64,000 nt of DNA from Pseudomonas frederiksbergensis (GTDB lineage: Bacteria > Pseudomonadota > Gammaproteobacteria > Pseudomonadales > Pseudomonadaceae), in the NCBI RefSeq assembly GCF_001952935.1, contig NZ_CP018319.1:2386501-2450500 (forward strand), given 5' to 3'. A program made the translations under genes and the position numbers. Shown here piece after piece: positions 54,209 through 62,691 of this stretch. A model generated the notes under the pieces. It did not search any database and was not told the origin of the DNA. It was given only the letters and a program-made list of their open reading frames with translations. Numbering within the stretch: the first letter of the stretch is position 1; every line of letters starts with the position of its first letter.

Positions 54209-55111
54209 ATGGACCGATTCCAGGAAATGCAGGTCTTCGCTGCCGTCGCCCAAGACCAAGGCTTCTCGGCGGCGGCGCGGCGTTTGGGCCTGTCGGCTGC
54301 CAGCGTCACTCGCGCGGTAGCAGCGCTGGAGAAACGCATCGGCACGGTGCTGCTGACACGCACCACCCGCAGTGTGCATTTGAGCGAGGCGGGTCAGCGT
54401 TACCTGGAAGACTGTCGGAGGATTCTCGCCGAGGTGCAGGAAGCCGAGGATTCGGCGGCGGGCAGTCATACCCAACCGCGTGGGCAACTGACGATTACTG
54501 CGCCGGTGTTGTTCGGTGAGCTGTTTGTCACGCCCGTAATGGTGAATTATCTGACGCAGTTTCCTGAAGTCAGCATCAATGGGTTGCTGGTCGATCGAGT
54601 GGTCAGCATGGTCGAGGAGGGGATCGATGTCGCTGTGCGGATCGGTGAATTGCCCGACAGTAATCAGCATGCGATTCGCGTGGGTGAGGTTCGGCGGGTG
54701 ATTTGCGGCTCGCCGGGGTTCCTGACGGCCCACGGTCGACCTCGACATCCTCAGGATCTGGCTCAGGCGCCGGTTGTTGCGACGTCTTCTATCGGTCAGT
54801 CGAGAACCTGGCCGTTCCTCGAAGGGGGAGAGCCGCTGACTGTTCGACCCACGCCGCGCCTGGTGGTGACGGCCAATCAGGCGGCGATTACGGCGGCGTG
54901 CCTGGGCTTGGGGTTGACCCGGGTTCTGTCTTATCAGGTCGCGAGCAAAGTCGCTTCCGGTGAGCTGGAAATCGTTCTGGCGGACTTCGAACTGCCGCCA
55001 TTGCCTATCCATGTGGTCTATCAGGGCGGGCGCAAGGCCCCTGCGCGGATTCGCAGTTTTGTGGATTTTGCGGTGAGCGCGCTGCGTGAGCATCCGTCCT
55101 TGCAGGCCTGA
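54209..55111 (+). CDS. LysR-family transcriptional regulator
   Basis: 300 residues. N-terminal winged HTH (MQVFAAVAQDQGFSAAARRLGLSAASVTRAVAALEKRIG, 7-45) and a periplasmic-binding-like effector domain (90-295, with GQLTITAPVLFG and VVDRVVSMVEEGIDVAVRIGEL). This CrgA/PtxR-like subgroup often controls neighbouring detoxification genes; the glutathione transferase 130 bases downstream is a likely target. Complete. Confidence 0.92.
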   Translation: MDRFQEMQVFAAVAQDQGFSAAARRLGLSAASVTRAVAALEKRIGTVLLTRTTRSVHLSEAGQRYLEDCRRILAEVQEAEDSAAGSHTQPRGQLTITAPVLFGELFVTPVMVNYLTQFPEVSINGLLVDRVVSMVEEGIDVAVRIGELPDSNQHAIRVGEVRRVICGSPGFLTAHGRPRHPQDLAQAPVVATSSIGQSRTWPFLEGGEPLTVRPTPRLVVTANQAAITAACLGLGLTRVLSYQVASKVASGELEIVLADFELPPLPIHVVYQGGRKAPARIRSFVDFAVSALREHPSLQA

Positions 55112-55242
55112 TGGTTTATTTCGCTGGGTGAAATAATGGATTGCGTTGGCTGGTTATTCTGTTGTTTTGGGTGCAGGTGGAAGATAGCGCCCCATCGGTG
55201 CTGAACACTGTTCAACAGCGCCACCACCCAGCGGAGTCGACC

Positions 55243-55869
55243 ATGCAAGCGATCAAACTCTACAACTTCCCACGTTCCGGCCACGCTCACCGCGTAGAGC
55301 TGATGTTGTCCCTGCTGCATTTGCCCACCGAGCTGGTATTTGTCGACCTGGCCAAGGGCGCGCACAAACAGCCGGACTTCCTCGCGCTCAATGCGTTTGG
55401 CCAGGTTCCGGTCATCGATGATCAAGGCGTGGTGCTGGCCGATTCCAACGCGATTCTGGTTTATCTGGCGCAAAAGTATGGCGACGGACGTTGGCTGCCA
55501 ACCGATCCGGTCGGGGCGGCCAAGGTTCAGCGCTGGTTGTCGATTGCCGCAGGGCCGATTGCCTTTGGCCCCGCCAGGGCGAGGCTGATCACGGTGTTTG
55601 GGGCGGCTTACAACGCTGAAGAAGTGATCGCTTATTCCCACACCGTGCTCAAAGTGATCGATCAGGAACTGGCCGCAACGCCTTATCTGGCTGGCACCGA
55701 GCCAACCATTGCCGACGTTTCTGCCTACAGCTATATCGCCCATGCGCCAGAAGGCAACGTGTCGCTGGAGGACTACGCCAACATCCGCGCCTGGCTGGCA
55801 CGGATCGAAGCCTTGCCAGGGTTTGTCGGCATGCCGCGCACTGTGGTCGGTCTGCAAAAAACCGCCTGA
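55243..55869 (+). CDS. Glutathione S-transferase
   Basis: 208 residues from ATG 55243, the thioredoxin-fold start [21 protein letters not shown]-terminal GST domain with [21 protein letters not shown] (the VP-x-x-D/E-S-N pattern), then an all-helical C-terminal domain with [13 protein letters not shown]. It conjugates or reduces with glutathione; the substrate is unknown. The open frame extends 5' with a non-GST leader. Followed 63 bases later by the flavin reductase fusion. Confidence 0.92.
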   Translation: MQAIKLYNFPRSGHAHRVELMLSLLHLPTELVFVDLAKGAHKQPDFLALNAFGQVPVIDDQGVVLADSNAILVYLAQKYGDGRWLPTDPVGAAKVQRWLSIAAGPIAFGPARARLITVFGAAYNAEEVIAYSHTVLKVIDQELAATPYLAGTEPTIADVSAYSYIAHAPEGNVSLEDYANIRAWLARIEALPGFVGMPRTVVGLQKTA

Positions 55870-55932
55870 TGCTTACGGCCCGTCATTGTCGGGTTGTTCA
55901 CACTGCGCCGATGGCGCAGGGGAGAAGTCGTT

Positions 55933-57963
55933 GTGGATCGTTCACCCTGGCACGCCGGCGAAAAACAATTGCAGGTTCATGTGGGCATTGCCGAGCGAAT
56001 GGAGGTGCTCGGTCGTAAGGTGATTTGTCGCGAGATGCCGGATCAGCACCGCACGTTTTATGAGCAATTGCCGTTCATGCTGTACGGCGCGGTGGATGCC
56101 GACGGTAATCCCTGGGCCAGTATTCTTGAAGGGCCACCGGGTTTCGCTCACTCGCCAACGCCGGGTGCGCTGCAATTTAGCAGCCTGCCGGGGGCTGATG
56201 ATCCGGCGCAATTAACGGACGGCTCGGCGATCGGCCTGCTGGGGATAGAACTGCACACCCGGCGCCGCAATCGTCTCAACGGCCGAGTCGGCGCGATGAC
56301 GGCGAGCGGCTTCGATGTGGCGGTTGAACAGTCTTTCGGCAATTGCCCGCAATACATCCAATTGCGGCAGTTTCGCTCGGTGCCGTTGGCGGAGCCGTCG
56401 ACTCGCATCGCGCAACGCCTCAACGGGCTGGATGAAGCGGCCAAATCCCTGATCGCGGGAGCCGATACATTCTTTGTCGCCAGTTATGTCGACGTTGATG
56501 GCCAGCGCTCGGTGGACGTTTCCCACCGCGGCGGCCAGGCCGGTTTCGTACAGGTAGAAGGCAATCGCCTGACCATTCCGGATTTCGCCGGCAACCTGTT
56601 TTTCAACACCTTGGGCAACCTGCTGCTCAATCCCCGGGCCGGTTTGCTGTTTATCGATTTCAATTCGGGAGACCTGCTGCACCTCAGCGGCCGCACCGAA
56701 GTCATTCTTGAAGGGCCGCAGGTCGCGGCGTTTCAAGGGGCCGAGCGCTTGTGGACATTCGAGGTGGAACGCGTTGTGCGTCGGCCCGCCGCGCTTGCTC
56801 TGCGCTGGCGCTTCGACGGCGTGTCACCCACCAGTTTGCTCACCGGCACCTGGGAGCAGGCCAACGCCCGTCTGCAAGCCCAGGCCTTGGGCGATCGTTG
56901 GCGGCCGCTGCGGGTGGCGCGCATCAAAGAGGAAAGCCACAACATCCGCTCGATTTATCTGGAGCCTGCCGACGGCGCGGGGTTGCCAGTGTTTCAGGCC
57001 GGACAGCATTTGCCGCTGCGTTTCAACATTGCTGGCGAGGTGCACATCCGCACGTACAGCCTGTCGAGTGCGCCGTCCGATGATTTTTTCCGCATCAGTG
57101 TGAAGCGTGAAGGCTTGGTGTCTTCGCACCTGCATGAACAGGTGCGCGTCGGTGATCTGTTGGAGGCCCGTGCGCCTCAGGGGCATTTCACCGTGGCACC
57201 TGATGAGCGTCGGCCGCTGGTGCTTCTGGCGGCCGGTGTCGGCATCACGCCGCTGCTGTCGATGCTGCGCGAGGTGGTTTACCAGGGCCTGCGCACCCGC
57301 CGCATCCGGCCGACCTGGTTTTTCCAGAGTTCGAGCACGTTGGCCGATCAAGTGTTTCGTCCTGAGCTGGATCGTTTGCTCGAGGGCACAGGGGATGCGG
57401 TCAGGGTATTGCGTCTGGTGAGTCAGCCGGAAGCCGGGGCCTTGGAGGGTGAGGATTTTGACCTGACAGGGCGGATCGACACTGCGCTGCTCACGACCCT
57501 CCTTGAAGTGGAAGACTACGACCAGCTGGATTTTGTCCTATGCGGTCCGGGCAGTTTTACCCAAGGGCTGTATGACGGCCTGCGGGAACTGCACATCCGT
57601 GATGCAAGGATTCACGCCGAAACCTTCGGCCCCTCGACCTTGCGCCGGGTGCCGGACTCCGACGCGGTGGTCATCGAGCAACCGCCCGCTGCTACCACCT
57701 CGGTACCGGTGGTGTTTCAGCGCTCGGCCAAGGAGGCTCGCTGGCAACCGGACGGCGGCAGTTTGCTGGAGTTGGCGGAAAGCCGTGGATTGCGCCCGGA
57801 ATTCAGTTGCCGCGGCGGTTCCTGCGGGACCTGCAAAACTCGCCTGATCAGCGGCCAGGTGAATTATCCACAGCCGCCAGCCGAAGTGCCGGACGACGGA
57901 CAGGTGCTGATTTGCTGTGCGATTCCGGCGCAGGGGTCGCAGTCTTTGGTCCTCGACCTGTAG
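55933..57963 (+). CDS. PNPOx-like / flavin reductase / ferredoxin fusion
   Basis: 676 residues from GTG 55933 (GGGGAG upstream); a TTG at 55894 is also in frame. Residues 35-270 are a pyridoxamine-phosphate-oxidase-like split barrel, about 310-560 an FAD/NAD(P)H reductase (RTYSLSSAP binds FAD, LLAAGVGITPLLSMLREV binds NAD(P)H), and 590-676 a plant-type [2Fe-2S] ferredoxin with C626, C631, C634 and a later CC (661/662). The order suggests electrons pass NAD(P)H-FAD-2Fe2S to a partner oxygenase or to the PNPOx-like flavin site. Probably in an operon with the GST. Confidence 0.88.
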   Translation: MDRSPWHAGEKQLQVHVGIAERMEVLGRKVICREMPDQHRTFYEQLPFMLYGAVDADGNPWASILEGPPGFAHSPTPGALQFSSLPGADDPAQLTDGSAIGLLGIELHTRRRNRLNGRVGAMTASGFDVAVEQSFGNCPQYIQLRQFRSVPLAEPSTRIAQRLNGLDEAAKSLIAGADTFFVASYVDVDGQRSVDVSHRGGQAGFVQVEGNRLTIPDFAGNLFFNTLGNLLLNPRAGLLFIDFNSGDLLHLSGRTEVILEGPQVAAFQGAERLWTFEVERVVRRPAALALRWRFDGVSPTSLLTGTWEQANARLQAQALGDRWRPLRVARIKEESHNIRSIYLEPADGAGLPVFQAGQHLPLRFNIAGEVHIRTYSLSSAPSDDFFRISVKREGLVSSHLHEQVRVGDLLEARAPQGHFTVAPDERRPLVLLAAGVGITPLLSMLREVVYQGLRTRRIRPTWFFQSSSTLADQVFRPELDRLLEGTGDAVRVLRLVSQPEAGALEGEDFDLTGRIDTALLTTLLEVEDYDQLDFVLCGPGSFTQGLYDGLRELHIRDARIHAETFGPSTLRRVPDSDAVVIEQPPAATTSVPVVFQRSAKEARWQPDGGSLLELAESRGLRPEFSCRGGSCGTCKTRLISGQVNYPQPPAEVPDDGQVLICCAIPAQGSQSLVLDL

Positions 57964-58014
57964 CATCTGCCGAACGCAGCTTCTGGCCGCTGCGACAAAG
58001 GATCAGATTCGGTT

Positions 58015-59211
58015 ATGTATTTTTTCGCTCGTCTGTCGGCGTTGATTGCCGCGGTAGTGCTGCTCAACGGTTGCGAACGACAGGACGCGCCACCGCTCGA
58101 TCAGCAACTCTACGTCTGGCAACGGCAATGGACACCGGCCCACGAATCAGCGCTGAGGGACAGCCGCGCTGACTTTTCCACCCTGCGGGTGCTGGCCTTG
58201 CAGGCATTCCCCGAGGCGGGTTGGAGCCGGGCGCGGATTGACCCGGCGCTGCTCAAACGCGATGGGCGACCGCTGATCGCGGTGATTCGTCTCGACGGTC
58301 AGCTCAAGTCGCTGGATCGGGACGCAGTCACCGCGCAGATCCGGCAAGTCCTCGGCGATTGGCAAGGGCAGGGGTTGAATCTCTCCGGTGTGGAAATCGA
58401 CCACGATGCCGGTAATGCCCGGCTACCGGCCTACCGCGAGTTTCTTACGCACCTGCGCGCAGTTCTGCCTGCCTCTCTGCCATTGAGCATTACCGCGTTG
58501 CCGGCCTGGCTCGACAGCCCCGAGTTGCCGGCATTGTTATCCACAGTCGACAGCAGCGTGTTGCAGGTACACGCGGTGAGCGATCCGCGTCTTGGCTTGT
58601 TCGACCCGGATCAGGCTCGGCAATGGACCAAGGCCTGGAGCCGCATCACTGCCAAACCTTTCTATCTGGCGCTGCCGGCTTATGGTGTGGCGTTGTTTCC
58701 GGGAGATGGTGGTGCGCCGGTAGTGGAAAGCGAAGTGCCGATCGAACGAGGCGGCAAGCGCCAGGAATTGCTGGCCGATCCGCAGCAACTAAGCCGGCTC
58801 GCGGCCGAGTTGCGCAACGATCCGCCCGCTCATCTTGCGGGCCTGATCTGGTTTCGTTTGCCGCTGGCCAGCGACCGCCGGGCCTGGAGCCTGACGACCC
58901 TGGGCGCCGTGGCGCGTGGCGATGCACTCGACAGTCGGCTGGCGCTGAAACTCTCTGTGCAGAACGACCTTTACGACATCAGCCTCAGCAATCAGGGCAA
59001 CCTCGACAGCGCCTGGCCCGAACGCCTGACACTCGCGGTGCAGGGCTGTGACGGTGCCGATGCGCTGGCCGGTTATGCATTGCAACAGCGGCCGGATCTG
59101 CTTACCTTCACCCGCCTGCGCGACGGTCGAATACCGGCGGGTGGGCAGCGCGCCATAGGTTGGGCTCGTTGCGCACATATTGATCAAGGAGGTTCGAATG
59201 TTGACCCGTAA
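58015..59211 (+). CDS. DUF3142 lipoprotein
   Basis: 398 residues. Signal peptide with lipobox LLNGC (C20), so a predicted lipoprotein. Residues 30-270 match DUF3142 (YVWQRQWTP, LAVIRLDGQL-type LIAVIRLDGQ, VEIDHDAGNARLPAYREFL, LPLSITALPAWLD), a TIM-barrel-like family of unknown activity. Its 3' end overlaps the start of the next gene by 14 bases, so the two are coupled and probably act together at the envelope. Confidence 0.85.
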   Translation: MYFFARLSALIAAVVLLNGCERQDAPPLDQQLYVWQRQWTPAHESALRDSRADFSTLRVLALQAFPEAGWSRARIDPALLKRDGRPLIAVIRLDGQLKSLDRDAVTAQIRQVLGDWQGQGLNLSGVEIDHDAGNARLPAYREFLTHLRAVLPASLPLSITALPAWLDSPELPALLSTVDSSVLQVHAVSDPRLGLFDPDQARQWTKAWSRITAKPFYLALPAYGVALFPGDGGAPVVESEVPIERGGKRQELLADPQQLSRLAAELRNDPPAHLAGLIWFRLPLASDRRAWSLTTLGAVARGDALDSRLALKLSVQNDLYDISLSNQGNLDSAWPERLTLAVQGCDGADALAGYALQQRPDLLTFTRLRDGRIPAGGQRAIGWARCAHIDQGGSNVDP

Positions 59212-61312
59212 CTGGCCCCGCCATCTGCTTTGCCTGAGCCTCAGCCTGCCGCTGGGTTCGGCGCTGGCCTGTGGGCCGGATTTCCCGATGCGTCTGCTGG
59301 ACAACCGCGGCCAGTCGCTGGCGGAACTGCCGGAAGGCAACTTCAGGTTTGAAATCAGTCGCCTCGGACATGCGGTCGCCGGGCTGAAGAACGTCACCGA
59401 AACTGCCTATAACATGGAGGCGCCCGACTACGCAGAACAGCGGGACAAGGCTGAACAATCCGGTTTGACGGCTGAGCAGCAAATACTGGTGAAACAGTTA
59501 CGCAGCCTGACCGATGCGCATCAGGTCGAGATTCAGGGCGCGAGCCTTCCGCCGGAGCTCAAGCTCTATCTGGCCGGCGCGGCGGCATTCAATGCCGGCG
59601 ATCATGGACTGGCCGCCGAGTACTTCCAAAAGGTGCTGGCATTGCCGGCGGATCAACGGGCATTGCGCAGCACTTGGGCTGCTTATTCGTTGGGTCGGGC
59701 GCTGTTTGCCATGAGCTTCGAAGCGGGCGCTGGCCCTGACGTGTTGGCTCAATCGGGAAAGGCCTTCGAGCAGGCCCGTCAACTGAGCATCGACGGCTTT
59801 AGCGATCCACTGGAACTGGGCGTCGCCAGCCTTGGCGAAGAGGCCCGCGTCGTCCGCACGGCCGGCGACTGGAACCGCGCCATCGAACTTTATGCCACGC
59901 AAAACCTGCAGGGTTCGGCGGTGGGTTACACCTCGCTGAAACTGCTGGTCGCTGATCTGGCGGTGCTGCCGGAGGATCAACTGGCCGTGTTGCTCAAGGG
60001 CAAACCAGTGCAGCAATTAGTGACCGCGTCGTTGATCAGCCGACTGGGCTGGTCGTTCGGTGATCAGCCACCGAACGAATTGAAACTGATCAAACTGCTG
60101 CAAAACAGCACCCGCGGTAGCCTCGATAACGCTGATCGCCTGGCGGCAGTGAATTATCAACAGGGTGATTACGCCAGCGCCAAGGCGTTCCTCGAACACG
60201 CCGGTGATGGCGGACTGGCGTGGTGGCTGCGGGCCAAACTGGCCGTGCGCGATGGCGATAAAAACGCGGCTGCCGCAGCGTACGCCAAGGCTGCCCAGGC
60301 CTTCCCGCAGAATGAGTCGTGGGGCGAGCGGCGCACGCCAGACTGGGACTTCGAAACGCTTCAGCCCAAGTGCCGGGTCGAGGGTGAAAGCGCGATCCTG
60401 GCGTTGCAACGCGGGGATTACCTGCAAGCGTTCGATCAGCTTTATCGCAGTAAGGATATCTACTGGTTCGACGCCGCCACGGTCGCCGAGCGGGTGTTGA
60501 CCGTCGATGAGCTCAAGCAATACGTCGACACTCAAGTACCGGCGCCGCCTCCTCTGACTCAGCAGGATCGCGATAACTACGTGCAGTTACCGGTGGCGGC
60601 GAAACTGCGCAATTTGCTCGGGCGGCGCTTGCTGCGCGAAGAGCGGTACGAAGAAGCGCCAGCCTATTTCGATAACGCCGAGTTGCAATACAAGGCCACG
60701 TGGTACGGGCAATTGCGCCACGACGCCGAAACCAAATGGTGGCCGACCAAACGGGCATTCGCTTACTACCATGCCGCGACACTGGCGCGTTTCGACGGAA
60801 TGGAGCTGTTGGGCTACGAGCTGTCGCCGGATTACGCGACCTTCGGTGGCAATTACAGCCTCGAAAGCGCTGACCTCAAGGTCGGACCGCTGATGGCCGA
60901 GGGTGAAGTGCAGCGCCAGCAAGCCACGGTGGCGCAGCCTGATGAGCGCTTCCACTACCGTTTTGTCGCCACGGCGTTGGCGAGCAAGGCCGCTGATCAC
61001 CTGCCCCACAGCAGTCAGGCGTTTGCTGCGGTGCTGTGCAAGGCTTCGTCCTGGGGCACCAGCCTGCAAGAGCAGAGCGCGTTCTACCGTCGTTATGTCG
61101 AGGAAGGCCCGTATGTGGTTTGGGCTGGCGATTTTGGTCATCAATGCCAGGAGCCGGACTTTCAGAACGCCGATAAGCGCTATGTGACCCAGGTTACCGA
61201 CGCCGTGCGCTCGCAGCTGCGGCCCTATAAAACACCGTTGCAGATTGGCGGTGTGATCGCGGTCACGGCAGCGGTGCTGTTGCTGGTCAATCGCCGCCGC
61301 AGGACTCGGTAA
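59198..61312 (+). CDS. Large exported protein, helical repeats, C-terminal anchor
   Basis: 704 residues from ATG 59198, with AAGGAGG five bases upstream inside the end of the DUF3142 gene. N-terminal signal peptide (LLCLSLSLPLGSALA, cleavage before CGPDF likely), long alanine-rich helical stretch with tetratricopeptide-like spacing (LYLAGAAAFNAGDHGLAAEYFQKVLAL and later repeats), and a C-terminal membrane helix (IGGVIAVTAAVLLLVN) with a basic end. No enzyme motif. It is an unknown partner of the DUF3142 lipoprotein. Confidence 0.75.
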   Translation: MLTRNWPRHLLCLSLSLPLGSALACGPDFPMRLLDNRGQSLAELPEGNFRFEISRLGHAVAGLKNVTETAYNMEAPDYAEQRDKAEQSGLTAEQQILVKQLRSLTDAHQVEIQGASLPPELKLYLAGAAAFNAGDHGLAAEYFQKVLALPADQRALRSTWAAYSLGRALFAMSFEAGAGPDVLAQSGKAFEQARQLSIDGFSDPLELGVASLGEEARVVRTAGDWNRAIELYATQNLQGSAVGYTSLKLLVADLAVLPEDQLAVLLKGKPVQQLVTASLISRLGWSFGDQPPNELKLIKLLQNSTRGSLDNADRLAAVNYQQGDYASAKAFLEHAGDGGLAWWLRAKLAVRDGDKNAAAAAYAKAAQAFPQNESWGERRTPDWDFETLQPKCRVEGESAILALQRGDYLQAFDQLYRSKDIYWFDAATVAERVLTVDELKQYVDTQVPAPPPLTQQDRDNYVQLPVAAKLRNLLGRRLLREERYEEAPAYFDNAELQYKATWYGQLRHDAETKWWPTKRAFAYYHAATLARFDGMELLGYELSPDYATFGGNYSLESADLKVGPLMAEGEVQRQQATVAQPDERFHYRFVATALASKAADHLPHSSQAFAAVLCKASSWGTSLQEQSAFYRRYVEEGPYVVWAGDFGHQCQEPDFQNADKRYVTQVTDAVRSQLRPYKTPLQIGGVIAVTAAVLLLVNRRRRTR

Positions 61313-61315
61313 GGT

Positions 61316-61945
61316 TCAAGCCTGTTGCACAAAGGTCAGCCGCACGGCGAAGCCGATCAACAAGCTGCCGAACAGCCACTGCTGCACGCGCTGGGCTGAA
61401 GGACTGCGTTGCAGCCAACGGCCCAGCGCTGCGCCGGTCAGTGCGTAAGCGCTGTCGAACAGCAAACCGACACCGACCAGCACTATCCCGAGGGTCGCAA
61501 ATTGGGCGAGCACTGGTCCGGCATTTGGATCGATGAACTGCGGCAGCAGCACCGAGCAGAACAGCAAGGCTTTGGGGTTGAGCAGGTTAGTCAGCAAACC
61601 GCGCTGGATCGCTGCGCGCCAGCGAGGTTTCTCGGGGGTGGCGTCTGCTCCGTGCAAATTCGGCAGCATGGTGGTTCGCAGGCATTGAATGCCGATCCAC
61701 AGCAGATACGCGGCCCCGGCCAGGCGTACCACGTCGAACGTCCAAGGCGCAGCCTTGAACAGTGCCGCCAGACCCAACGCTGCCAACGCCACATGGCAAC
61801 CACGGGCAATGCCCAGACCCACCGCAGTCGCCAGCGCCGCGCCTTTGCCCTGACGAGCGCCGGTCTGCAACAGCAGGATCATGTCCGGGCCCGGCAACAG
61901 ATAAACCACCGCCAGCGCCATGAAAAACACCCAGAGTCCTGCCAC
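61316..61945 (-). CDS. LysE-family amino acid exporter
   Basis: 209 residues with five to six membrane helices and the LysE/RhtB signature (LAVVYLLPGPDMILLLQTGARQG then GIARGCHVALAALG). Exports an amino acid or homoserine-lactone-like compound. It is divergent from an Lrp-type regulator at 62091, a frequent regulator-exporter pairing. It converges with the preceding gene with only three bases between the stops. Confidence 0.92.
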   Translation of the reverse strand: MAGLWVFFMALAVVYLLPGPDMILLLQTGARQGKGAALATAVGLGIARGCHVALAALGLAALFKAAPWTFDVVRLAGAAYLLWIGIQCLRTTMLPNLHGADATPEKPRWRAAIQRGLLTNLLNPKALLFCSVLLPQFIDPNAGPVLAQFATLGIVLVGVGLLFDSAYALTGAALGRWLQRSPSAQRVQQWLFGSLLIGFAVRLTFVQQA

Positions 61946-62090
61946 GTTGCACCCCCTTCGTTGTCGATTCGGTACGGCCAGTCTAGGGCCGAAGGGCAGG
62001 GGAGGTGGTTGCGTAGTTCGCTTCTAAACTGCTTCGGGTTGGCATAACCTGCCACTCAATTGCATTTGAACCATCAGGATCTGCCAAACC

Positions 62091-62567
62091 ATGAAACTCG
62101 ACGCCTACGACCGCAAGATTCTCGCCGCCCTGCAACGGGACGGTCGCCTGAGCAATGTGCAACTGGCTGACGAGATCGGCCTGTCCGCCTCGCCTTGCTT
62201 GCGCCGGGTACGGATGCTTGAAGAGGCCGGGGTCATACGCGGTTACCAGGCCAATCTTGATCGCGACGAAGTGGGGCTTGGGTTGACGGTGTTTGTCGGG
62301 GTCAAGGTCGAACGGCACAACGATGAACAGGCCGAAGCCTTTCGCCTGGCCGTGACCGCGTTGCCCGAGGTGATTTCGGCTTTTCTGGTGTCAGGGGAAT
62401 CGGATTTTCTGCTGCAAGTGGTGGTGCCGGACCTGCGCGCCTATGACCGTTTTCTCACGGGGCGGTTGCTGAAGTTGCCGGGCGTGAGCGACATCCGCAG
62501 CAACTTTGCGATTCATACGGTGAAGACCCCGGGGGCGTTGCCGCTGGAGCATTTACCCGCGAACTAA
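62091..62567 (+). CDS. Lrp/AsnC-family regulator
   Basis: 158 residues. N-terminal HTH (LDAYDRKILAALQRDGRLSNVQLADEIGLSASPCLRRVRML) and a RAM ligand-binding domain (VISAFLVSGESDFLLQVVVPDLRAYDRFL). Expected to respond to an amino acid and to control the divergent lysE-like gene. The 145-base gap between them is the likely operator. Confidence 0.93.
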   Translation: MKLDAYDRKILAALQRDGRLSNVQLADEIGLSASPCLRRVRMLEEAGVIRGYQANLDRDEVGLGLTVFVGVKVERHNDEQAEAFRLAVTALPEVISAFLVSGESDFLLQVVVPDLRAYDRFLTGRLLKLPGVSDIRSNFAIHTVKTPGALPLEHLPAN

Positions 62568-62678
62568 GATCGTTCCCACGCTCTGCGTGGGAATGCCTCA
62601 ACGGACGCTCCGCGTTCGGCTTCGGAAGGGACGCGGAGCGCCCCGGGCTGCATTCCCACGCAGAGCGTGGGAACGATC
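62568..62678. repeat. Intergenic palindromic repeat
   Basis: GATCGTTCCCACGCTCTGCG at 62568 is matched by its inverse ending CGTGGGAACGATC at 62678. The centre holds a further GGACGCTCCGCG / CGCGGAGCG pair. This arrangement recurs in fluorescens-group genomes as a REP-type element. Confidence 0.88.
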
Positions 62679-62691
62679 AGGGGCAACACCA

